A stretch of DNA of 5,779 nt, from assembly GCA_031258795.1 (NCBI GenBank), contig JAIRMI010000080.1, positions 1 to 5,779 on the forward strand, read 5' to 3'. The notes beneath the pieces were generated by a model, which was not told where the DNA came from, made no database searches, and saw nothing but the letters and a program-made list of their open reading frames with translations. Source of the stretch: Puniceicoccales bacterium. GTDB taxonomy: Bacteria; Verrucomicrobiota; Verrucomicrobiia; Opitutales; JAIRKQ01. Positions 1 through 5,417 of the stretch are shown here, in pieces (within the stretch, counting starts at the first letter, position 1; the number at the start of each line of letters is the position of its first letter). The position numbers and the translations under genes were made by a program.

Positions 1-226
1 GGCAAAGTGCTGAGAAAGCTAAAGATCACAATAAAAAAAGACCAGGGCCTATAAAGAACAAGAGGCCATCGAAGCCGCTGGCTGTTCACTAATTTACCTG
101 CCTCCCTACTCTTCGGATCTCAATCCCATCGAAAAATTCTGGGCTAACCTCAAAGGAACACTTTCCGACATCCTCCACCTCTTTCTTTCTCTCTCCGACG
201 CTATTCAGTATGCTTTTCTGGAGTGA
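1..226 (+). pseudogene. IS630-family transposase, degenerate 3' remnant
   Basis: Codons 59-226 read as the C-terminal end of an IS630/Tc1-type DDE transposase. They contain a hydrophobic strand, then LPPYSSDLNPIEKFWANLKG, whose DLNPIE carries the last acidic residue of the DDE triad, and they end in FLE-stop at 224-226. Upstream in this frame there are stops at 11-13, 20-22 and 32-34. Another frame, from base 1 to about 50, reads GKVLRKLKITIKKDQGL, which resembles the helix-turn-helix linker of IS630 transposases. The simplest reading is that a large internal segment, including the first two catalytic acids, was deleted, fusing N-terminal and C-terminal parts out of frame. That part is inference. 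The last ~55 codons are secure as IS630-like. The element cannot be active as it stands. Confidence 0.85.
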
Positions 227-234
227 GATGACTA
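218..234 (+). mobile_element. IS630-type element, right terminal tip
   Basis: The sequence CTGGAGTGAGATGACTA directly after the transposase stop recurs, inverted and with one mismatch, at 5401-5417. The two copies diverge beyond this point, so the element ends here. The next two bases are TA (235-236), which fits the TA target dinucleotide known for IS630-family insertions. The opposite end of this copy lies outside the window or has been lost. Confidence 0.7.
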
Positions 235-274
235 TAGATTTAGCAACTCATCTTTGGAAACGATTAGTGTGCTA
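235..274 (-). pseudogene. fragment of a second Nudix gene abutting the IS
   Basis: These 40 bases match 354-393, inside the intact Nudix gene, at 34 of 40 positions with an offset of 119. On the minus strand they encode STLIVSKDELLNL against STLIVSKDELLGL in the intact gene. Four of the six differences are synonymous (ACA/ACT, ATC/ATT, TTG/CTA), and the other two change one codon (Asn/Gly). The homology starts exactly at the IS tip, where the intact gene has CTAG. This looks like what is left of a diverged paralogue into which the IS inserted at a TA. Homology stops abruptly at 275, and 275-290 match nothing else here. It is too short to be functional. Confidence 0.65.
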
Positions 275-290
275 TTTACAATATAGAGTG

Positions 291-842
291 TCAGAGCAGA
301 AATTTTGCTAGCGCAGCCAAAGTTATGCTGCTATCGATCGCACCGGATTTAACTAGACCTAGTAGCTCATCTTTGGAAACAATTAGAGTGCTAAGTTCTT
401 CCATTTCATCGAAATTTGGTTTGGCAGTTTGTTCGCACTCCCCTATGTACACAATATGGGTTTTATTTGGCTGTATGGCCGGACTTTGATACAGGCTTCC
501 TATTATTTTTGTGCCGTGACCAGAATAGCCGGTTTCCTCGAGCAATTCGCGCTCTGCGCAAGCAATAATATCTTCGCCTCCTTCCATGCGTCCCGCTGGA
601 AATTCGAGGGACAATCTTTCACTACCAAATCTAAATTGTTGCACAAGTAGGAACTTATTTTCCTTTGTTTCTGCCACGATTTGCACGCTATCGCAAATAT
701 CGGTAGTGAGGAATATTCCTTCCCTTTTATCTATGGGATGTTGAAATTTTTTCTCATATACCGTACAAAATTGGTGCTTGTACACGGATTTTTGCCAGAG
801 TTTTTTCCAAATCGGCACGTTGATACCGGGAAGATTATTCAT
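291..842 (-). CDS. Nudix hydrolase, ADP-ribose pyrophosphatase type
   Basis: This 183-residue protein has a perfect Nudix box (GX5EX7REUXEEXGU) at residues 84-106: G84, E90, R98-E99, E102-E103, G105. The box binds the divalent metal and the substrate diphosphate. Pro121 lies 15 residues after the box, a spacing known to mark ADP-ribose pyrophosphatases (NudF/NUDT5 group). The FRFGSERLSLEFPAG stretch before the box also fits that subfamily. The expected reaction is cytosolic hydrolysis of ADP-ribose, or a related nucleoside diphosphate sugar, to AMP and the sugar phosphate. Length is close to the family norm of about 180-210. The ATG at 840-842 has no clear Shine-Dalgarno sequence but is the only start that keeps the usual N-terminal strand. 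It is divergent from pgk across 108 nt, and its 3' end borders the IS remnant. The fold is certain; the substrate is probable. Confidence 0.88.
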   Translation of the reverse strand: MNNLPGINVPIWKKLWQKSVYKHQFCTVYEKKFQHPIDKREGIFLTTDICDSVQIVAETKENKFLLVQQFRFGSERLSLEFPAGRMEGGEDIIACAERELLEETGYSGHGTKIIGSLYQSPAIQPNKTHIVYIGECEQTAKPNFDEMEELSTLIVSKDELLGLVKSGAIDSSITLAALAKFLL

Positions 843-871
843 AGTTTTACAATTTGCGAACAGTACGATGA

Positions 872-900
872 ATAATTGTTGATAAATGAGAATTTGTCAC
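872..900 (-). promoter_or_regulatory. possible promoter for the Nudix gene
   Basis: Read on the minus strand, GTGACA (895-900) and AATTAT (872-877) are 17 bases apart. They match the sigma70 -35 and -10 consensus at 5/6 and 4/6 positions. They overlap the stronger pgk promoter on the other strand and sit about 30 bases from the Nudix ATG. AT-rich DNA gives such matches by chance, so this is tentative. Confidence 0.35.
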
Positions 901-907
901 TAATAAT
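879..907 (+). promoter_or_regulatory. sigma70-like promoter for pgk-tpiA
   Basis: TTGATA at 879-884 (5/6 to TTGACA) and AATAAT at 902-907 (5/6 to TATAAT) are separated by 17 bases, the optimal spacing. Initiation would fall near 914, leaving a leader of about 37 nt before the GTG at 951. The 8-bp inverted repeat ATAATTGT (872-879) / ACAATTAT (913-920) brackets the element and could be an operator. No transcript evidence is available. Confidence 0.55.
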
Positions 908-940
908 CACCGACAATTATGATGTTTCACTGAAAAAATT

Positions 941-944
941 GGAG
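941..944 (+). promoter_or_regulatory. Shine-Dalgarno that sets the pgk start
   Basis: GGAG lies six bases upstream of the GTG at 951. The same frame is open back to a TTG at 876, but that would add 25 residues with no match to the Pgk N-terminus and would put the start upstream of the likely promoter. The GTG is therefore preferred. Confidence 0.7.
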
Positions 945-950
945 ATTTTT

Positions 951-2150
951 GTGAAGAGAATAAAGACAATAAGGGATGTTGATTGCAGAGGTAAGAAAGT
1001 GTTCGTCCGCGTTGATTTTAACGTACCATTAAACGAATACAGTGCGGTTTCAGATGATGCCAGAATTGTTGCCGCTTTGCCAACGATAGAATACCTAGTG
1101 CAGTCCGGCGCACGGGTGATATTGGCAAGCCATCTCGGGCGTCCCGATGGGGAAAGAATGGCAAAGCATTCCATGAGCAGTGTTGCCAAGATTCTAGCGC
1201 AATATTTGGGACAGTCCGTTCTGTTTTTACAGAATTGCGTTGGTGAGGATGTGGAGTTTGCCGTTAGCAAGATGACGAATGGTAGTGTTGCTTTGCTTGA
1301 GAACCTCAGGTTCTATGCCGGTGAAACGAAAAATGATCCGGAGTTCGCCAAACAATTAGCCGCACTGGCCGATATTTACGTGAATGATGCCTTTGGGACT
1401 GCGCACAGGGCTCATGCTTCCACGGAAGGGATCACTCATTTTGTAGAAACAAAGGTGGCAGGATTTTTGATAGAGCGAGAACTGGAATTCTTGGGATCGA
1501 GAGTACTTGATCCGGAGCGGCCATTTACGGTCATACTCGGTGGAGCAAAGGTTAGTGACAAGATCAACATCATAAATAATCTGCTGGATAAGGCGGACAA
1601 TTTGCTAATCGGTGGGGCGATGGCTTTTACATTTTTAGCTGCCAATGGACATAAAACTGGAACAAGCCTGGTTGAAAAAGATAAGCTAAAACTGGCTAAG
1701 GATGTGCTGAAGACTGCAGAAGATAAGGACGTAAACATGCTCATACCAACCGATTTTGTGGTTACCGATGAGTATAATCCGGAAAAAATGACCGTTAACG
1801 AGGTAAAAGTCGTTGATTCCGATATTCCCGATGGCTGGTGCGGGGTTGACATTGGGCCTAAAACGGTGGAAAAGTATTCCAATGTTATTACCCATTCGAG
1901 GACGATTCTGTGGAATGGCCCCCTTGGTATTTTCGAAATTGAGAAAGCCTCAAGGGGCACGTTTGATGTTGCCAAGGCGATTGCTTCTTCGGAGGCAATA
2001 TCCATTATAGGCGGGGGAGATTTGGGGAAGGCGATTCGCAAGAGTGGATATGATGGATACATGACGTTCATTAGTACTGGTGGGGGAGCATCCTTGGAGT
2101 TTCTTGAAGGCAAGGAACTTCCAGGTGTTGCGGCTTTGGATAGGATTTGA
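951..2150 (+). CDS. pgk: phosphoglycerate kinase
   Basis: Pgk reversibly transfers a phosphate from 1,3-bisphosphoglycerate to ADP, giving ATP and 3-phosphoglycerate in cytosolic glycolysis. From the GTG start the protein has 399 residues, the usual bacterial length. N-terminal (substrate) domain motifs are RVDFNVP (20-26), SHLGRP (60-65), LLENLRF (115-121) and NDAFGTAHRAHAS (145-157). C-terminal (nucleotide) domain motifs are GGAKVSDK (197-204), GPKT (302-305), WNGPLGIFE (321-329) and STGGGASLEFLEGKELPG (375-392). One oddity is GGGDL at 354-358, where most family members have Ser or Thr after the Asp. The nucleotides (GAT TTG) are unambiguous in this read. The gene is otherwise complete and looks functional. 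It is followed after 3 nt by tpiA and is probably expressed from the promoter at 879-907. Confidence 0.98.
   Translation: MKRIKTIRDVDCRGKKVFVRVDFNVPLNEYSAVSDDARIVAALPTIEYLVQSGARVILASHLGRPDGERMAKHSMSSVAKILAQYLGQSVLFLQNCVGEDVEFAVSKMTNGSVALLENLRFYAGETKNDPEFAKQLAALADIYVNDAFGTAHRAHASTEGITHFVETKVAGFLIERELEFLGSRVLDPERPFTVILGGAKVSDKINIINNLLDKADNLLIGGAMAFTFLAANGHKTGTSLVEKDKLKLAKDVLKTAEDKDVNMLIPTDFVVTDEYNPEKMTVNEVKVVDSDIPDGWCGVDIGPKTVEKYSNVITHSRTILWNGPLGIFEIEKASRGTFDVAKAIASSEAISIIGGGDLGKAIRKSGYDGYMTFISTGGGASLEFLEGKELPGVAALDRI
2142..2145 (+). promoter_or_regulatory. weak Shine-Dalgarno for tpiA inside the pgk 3' end
   Basis: AGGA lies eight bases before the tpiA ATG at 2154, within the last codons of pgk. 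With only 3 nt between the pgk stop and this ATG, translation is probably coupled. Confidence 0.45.
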
Positions 2151-2153
2151 GTT

Positions 2154-2924
2154 ATGTACAGAAAATTTCTGATCGCTGGTAATTGGAAAATGAACAACGG
2201 CGTTAGCGATTCGGTTTCGCTAATTGAAGTCATAAGGAGGCGCACGGAGAAAGTGAGAGCCGTTGACGTGTTGATTTGTCCGCCATTTATCGCCCTAGAT
2301 GCTGCTTACAAGGTTACTTCGGGTTCATTATTGCGAATTGGTGCACAGAATATGTACCCTGAATCGAAGGGAGCGTTCACGGGAGAAATATCCTTCTCCA
2401 TGCTGCGTGACTGCGGTGCTTCCCATGTTATTCTAGGACACAGCGAGCGGAGAACAATATTTGGGGAAAGTGACGAGTTCATAAACAAGAAGGTGCGTGC
2501 GGCGCTGGAAAATAATCTTTCTCCGATTCTATGCATAGGTGAAAGCGAAGGAGAGCGTGAGCAAAATAAGACTTTCCATGTCGTCGAAACGCAACTGAAA
2601 CGATGCTTGGATGGCATTTCAAATGAGCAGGCTGAAAATTTGATAATTGCCTATGAGCCAGTTTGGGCGATAGGTACGGGCAAAACTGCCACACCGGAGA
2701 TTGCTCAGGAAGTACATTCCTTCGTCAGGGAAAAATTGGTCGAAATTTTTGATAAAAAATTGGCGGATTCCGTGCGGATTTTGTACGGTGGCTCGATGAA
2801 AGTCGCTAATGCAAAGGAACTTCTAAGCCAGGCTGATATCGATGGTGGCCTGATAGGGGGAGCGTCCCTAATTGCGGACGAGTTTTGCTCAATTGTAGAG
2901 ATCGCTAAAAATTTAAGCTTATAA
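2154..2924 (+). CDS. tpiA: triosephosphate isomerase
   Basis: TpiA interconverts dihydroxyacetone phosphate and glyceraldehyde 3-phosphate in the cytosol. The 256-residue length is typical of the bacterial TIM-barrel enzyme. All catalytic parts are visible: Asn10 and Lys12 in GNWKMN, the electrophile His96 in GHSERR (95-100), the base Glu168 in AYEPVWAIGTGK (166-177) with flexible loop 6, YGGS (211-214), and the phosphate-binding GGLIGGASL (231-239). It starts 3 nt after pgk, and no separate promoter is evident, so the two form a glycolytic operon. No gap (glyceraldehyde-3-phosphate dehydrogenase) gene, a common partner, is present in the window. The stop codon lies in the loop and stem of a short hairpin that may terminate the transcript. 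Confidence 0.98.
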   Translation: MYRKFLIAGNWKMNNGVSDSVSLIEVIRRRTEKVRAVDVLICPPFIALDAAYKVTSGSLLRIGAQNMYPESKGAFTGEISFSMLRDCGASHVILGHSERRTIFGESDEFINKKVRAALENNLSPILCIGESEGEREQNKTFHVVETQLKRCLDGISNEQAENLIIAYEPVWAIGTGKTATPEIAQEVHSFVREKLVEIFDKKLADSVRILYGGSMKVANAKELLSQADIDGGLIGGASLIADEFCSIVEIAKNLSL

Positions 2925-2932
2925 GCTTTTTT
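2915..2932 (+). terminator. short hairpin terminator, possibly bidirectional
   Basis: The palindrome AAGCTTATAAGCTT (2915-2928) can fold as a 5-bp stem, AAGCT/AGCTT, with a TATA loop. It is followed by further T residues to 2932. On the opposite strand the same palindrome is followed by AAATTTTT, so it could also end the convergent minus-strand unit, whose last stop is at 2940. The stem is short and AT-rich, so termination may be weak. Confidence 0.4.
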
Positions 2933-2939
2933 GCCAAAC

Positions 2940-4280
2940 TTATCCCTTTTTTACCACAGGGAGCATTTGTCCGTTTTGAAATAGAGTTACCCGGTGGGTG
3001 CTTTCTGAGACTACGATAGCTATACACTCCGCTGCCCATGATATGGAAGCAGCGGCGGCATGTCTCGTTCCAAATCCACTGGGCATGACCACGTTGTGTT
3101 CCGGGGTATTGATCAGCGTACCAGCGGACTCTATTATGCCATCTCCACGTATGATAAAGGCTCCATCTATGGTCGAAAATTCTTTCACCGTTTCATCCAT
3201 GAAGGGACTGAGGATGTTACGCTCATTTTCCCCGTATCCGAAAAATGGATTTAGAACCAGAGGTTTGCTGAATTCTTTTATTTTTTCCACATCACCGATT
3301 ACGAACAAACATCCTACGGGCCTACCTTCTCGCCCTTCCATGGAAATTTCCGATGCAATGGACAGCACGCGCTCCAAGACCTCGGGCTTTATGTTTTTTG
3401 TTAAAAATTGCGTTTCGGAGGAAAATATGGTACAAAACTCTTGCCGAACGTCTATCATAAATAGGGTGTCGAGAGTACCGTCATGCGAATTACTACCCAG
3501 GCAACAAACCTTTTCATCATATTTAATTATGTCGCGGGAAAGCCCCAGGAAGACTGCACTGCGAAATTCGTACAACCAGTGGATGGAGTTCGGAGCCAAT
3601 AATGGAGAGATGAAATGAACATTCGCCGAAAAGGTGTCGAATTCCGCATGCTTGGGTGCGGCGATGATAATTTTCAGATCGTCGAATATTTCCTGAAAAT
3701 CAATGCCTTCGAGTTTGGTTCCACCAAATATCAGCACCGTTGAGCACATGGCTGCCCGTGCCAGCTTGGAGGCTTCTTCCAGAAAAAATCCATTAGCGTT
3801 CTCATCCGCTTCTTGGGTTTTTCTCTTTTGAGGAGCAAATATGCTGAGAACCTTTCCCTTGAAAGCATCCAGCGAATGGGCACGATTGAAGCTCTCAACT
3901 ATGACACTATTTTGCAGCGTATGCACGATATCCGTAAGTGTATTTAGATATGCTTTTTCATTGTTAGAGGATAACATGAGCATGACGTAGCGCACATTTT
4001 TATACTCATCGGAAGAGTTTAGGGAAAGGCCATTTCTGCACCTGCCAAATGCCAGTGTGAGGGGAATGTTTACGTTCAAGCGTGTGTGTGGTACGGCCAC
4101 GCCATTGCCTATGCACGTCGTAACGGTTCTTTCGTGTTCCAGGATGGCGGATACCACTCTTTCGATGGAAACACTGCTTTCTAAATTGCATGCCAACACC
4201 AATTCGCGAAGAGCTCCGTCAAAAGATGTGCTCCTTATGTCTATTATCCTTGAAGCATCTACGTATTGCTCAAATTTCAT
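2940..4280 (-). CDS. PTS EIIA - PK_C-like - diadenylate cyclase fusion
   Basis: This 446-residue protein has no signal peptide or membrane helix and should be cytosolic. Residues ~1-148 resemble a PTS EIIA type 2 (PtsN/fructose) domain, with GNGVAVPHTR at 58-67 placing His65 at the phospho-acceptor position. Residues ~165-295 form an alpha/beta region with DTLFMIDV (271-278), resembling the pyruvate-kinase-C-like domain of archaeal DacZ. This assignment is tentative. Residues ~297-446 match the DAC domain: DGA (372-374), GTRHAAA (404-410), then IVVSES and VTLF. DAC domains condense two ATP into cyclic di-AMP. The usual RHR is RHA here, so activity is likely but not certain. The gene lies 32 nt downstream of hldD in the same direction and has no visible Shine-Dalgarno before its ATG. 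Regulation of cyclase activity by phosphorylation of His65 is an inference from the fusion. Confidence 0.8.
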   Translation of the reverse strand: MKFEQYVDASRIIDIRSTSFDGALRELVLACNLESSVSIERVVSAILEHERTVTTCIGNGVAVPHTRLNVNIPLTLAFGRCRNGLSLNSSDEYKNVRYVMLMLSSNNEKAYLNTLTDIVHTLQNSVIVESFNRAHSLDAFKGKVLSIFAPQKRKTQEADENANGFFLEEASKLARAAMCSTVLIFGGTKLEGIDFQEIFDDLKIIIAAPKHAEFDTFSANVHFISPLLAPNSIHWLYEFRSAVFLGLSRDIIKYDEKVCCLGSNSHDGTLDTLFMIDVRQEFCTIFSSETQFLTKNIKPEVLERVLSIASEISMEGREGRPVGCLFVIGDVEKIKEFSKPLVLNPFFGYGENERNILSPFMDETVKEFSTIDGAFIIRGDGIIESAGTLINTPEHNVVMPSGFGTRHAAAASISWAAECIAIVVSESTHRVTLFQNGQMLPVVKKG

Positions 4281-4312
4281 AAATACAATAAATGGAGACG
4301 AATAAACAAATA

Positions 4313-5344
4313 TTATCCGCCAACAAAAGAACTTTTTACGTCCTGTATGCGTTTATTTCTAGCCATGAGGTAATTTTTAACATAATCAGTTACCGCTTCC
4401 CTCAGCGTAAATAATTTTTTAACATATCCCAGGGCACGCAGCTTACCGATGTTTCCCAACGTATAGTACTGATATTTTTCCTCGATACTTTTTGGCATGT
4501 CGATATATTCTATGTTGACGGGCACATCCATGGCATGGAACACCGGCGTGACTAGATCTATCCAGGTGTTTGCCTCCCTCGAACCTAAATTATATATGCC
4601 ATGGGTTGTGTGATTTTCAACTTTCCCATCAACATTTGCCAGAAAAATTGTCATATCCACTGCATCTTTGATGTATAGAAAATCACGCCTCTGATGGCCA
4701 TCGGCATATTGAGGGTTCTTGCTCTTAAACAGCTGCACTTTGCCAGTTTCACCTATTGATTTGTAGGCTTTCATTACCATACTTCCCATCTTCCCTTTGT
4801 GATATTCGTTGGGCCCGAATACGTTAAAATATTTCATTCCATAAATCGACAGCTTGTTTCTTTTAGCGAAAAGATCGAACAAATGCTTGGAATAAGCATA
4901 CATGTTGAGCGGACGTAGGCTATCCAGCTTTGTCTCGTCGTCCTCCATGCCGTTGGAACCATCACCATAGGTTGCCGCAGATGATGCGTATATGAATCGG
5001 ATGTTATTTTTAACAGCAAACTGGGAAAGTTCCTTTGTGTATTCGTAATTGGTGCGCATTAGATAGTCGCAATTTCGTTCCGTTGTTTTGGCGCATGCAC
5101 CGAGATGGAATATGCAGGACAGATTTAGGCGATTTCCATTGTCCAGCATACTAAGCAATGTATGAGCGTCAAAATACTCCTCGAAGCGCAGACCTATCAG
5201 GTTTAAGAATCTTTCATCTCTGCTCAGGCGGTCGCAAACTATAATGTTTTCATGGCCGCGATTATTTAATTCTGCTACAAGTGCACTTCCAATAAACCCA
5301 GCAGCTCCAGTGACAAGAATCTTCCCAGAAGTCAAATTGTCCAT
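4313..5344 (-). CDS. hldD: ADP-L-glycero-D-manno-heptose 6-epimerase
   Basis: HldD (RfaD) converts ADP-D-glycero-beta-D-manno-heptose to the L-glycero epimer, the last step in making the heptose donor for LPS inner core. The protein is an extended short-chain dehydrogenase with a Rossmann NAD(P) motif GAAGFIGS (13-20), FHLGACAKTTE (79-89), YASSAATYGDG (119-129), and the catalytic pair Tyr149 and Lys153 in NMYAYSK. The family signature KYFNVFGPNEYHKGKMGSM (171-189) includes Lys183. Its length of 343 exceeds the ~310 of E. coli, through a short N-terminal extension, small loops such as the one near 240, and a ~17-residue basic tail. The ATG at 5342-5344 has no obvious Shine-Dalgarno. It is the first gene of a minus-strand pair and may be transcribed from an IS-junction promoter. 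The main alternative is another NAD-dependent sugar epimerase, which the HldD-specific motifs make unlikely. Confidence 0.93.
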   Translation of the reverse strand: MDNLTSGKILVTGAAGFIGSALVAELNNRGHENIIVCDRLSRDERFLNLIGLRFEEYFDAHTLLSMLDNGNRLNLSCIFHLGACAKTTERNCDYLMRTNYEYTKELSQFAVKNNIRFIYASSAATYGDGSNGMEDDETKLDSLRPLNMYAYSKHLFDLFAKRNKLSIYGMKYFNVFGPNEYHKGKMGSMVMKAYKSIGETGKVQLFKSKNPQYADGHQRRDFLYIKDAVDMTIFLANVDGKVENHTTHGIYNLGSREANTWIDLVTPVFHAMDVPVNIEYIDMPKSIEEKYQYYTLGNIGKLRALGYVKKLFTLREAVTDYVKNYLMARNKRIQDVKSSFVGG

Positions 5345-5396
5345 GGAGTGGCATCATGGTAGCGGTGTTTGAAGTAGGCAAGGAATAAATATTTTC

Positions 5397-5402
5397 ATTA
5401 TA
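5397..5402 (-). promoter_or_regulatory. -10 element formed at the IS junction, facing hldD
   Basis: On the minus strand a perfect TATAAT spans the IS tip and the flanking DNA. The IS contributes its terminal TA, and the flank contributes the target TA and the AT after it. It lies 52 bases before the hldD ATG. No good -35 box is present 16-18 bases upstream inside the IS, so promoter strength is uncertain. Confidence 0.35.
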
Positions 5403-5417
5403 GTCATCTTACTCCAG
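5401..5417 (-). mobile_element. IS630-type element, inverted tip
   Basis: TAGTCATCTTACTCCAG is the reverse complement of the left tip at 218-234 with a single difference. It is preceded by TA at 5399-5400, the expected target dinucleotide. It marks where the second IS remnant starts and shows that the two remnants face each other across the gene block. Confidence 0.7.

Noticed and set aside
876..950. In-frame N-terminal extension of Pgk from a TTG at 876
   Set aside because: The 25 extra residues do not match the Pgk family, have no ribosome site, and would overlap the likely promoter. The GTG at 951 with GGAG upstream gives the normal length.
843..950. Riboswitch or small RNA in the Nudix-pgk gap
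   Set aside because: The expected pgk leader is only about 37 nt with no stable stem. I see only promoter-like elements and one spaced inverted repeat.
1436..2245. Long open frame on the minus strand opposite pgk and the start of tpiA
   Set aside because: It lies wholly opposite well-supported glycolytic genes. Its translation is rich in Ser, Pro and Leu with no recognisable domain, as expected of an antisense shadow.
2998..3618. 206-codon open frame on the plus strand opposite the cyclase gene
   Set aside because: It is antisense to the DAC domain, whose motifs are clear in the minus frame. The plus-strand translation shows no known motif and is Ser-rich.
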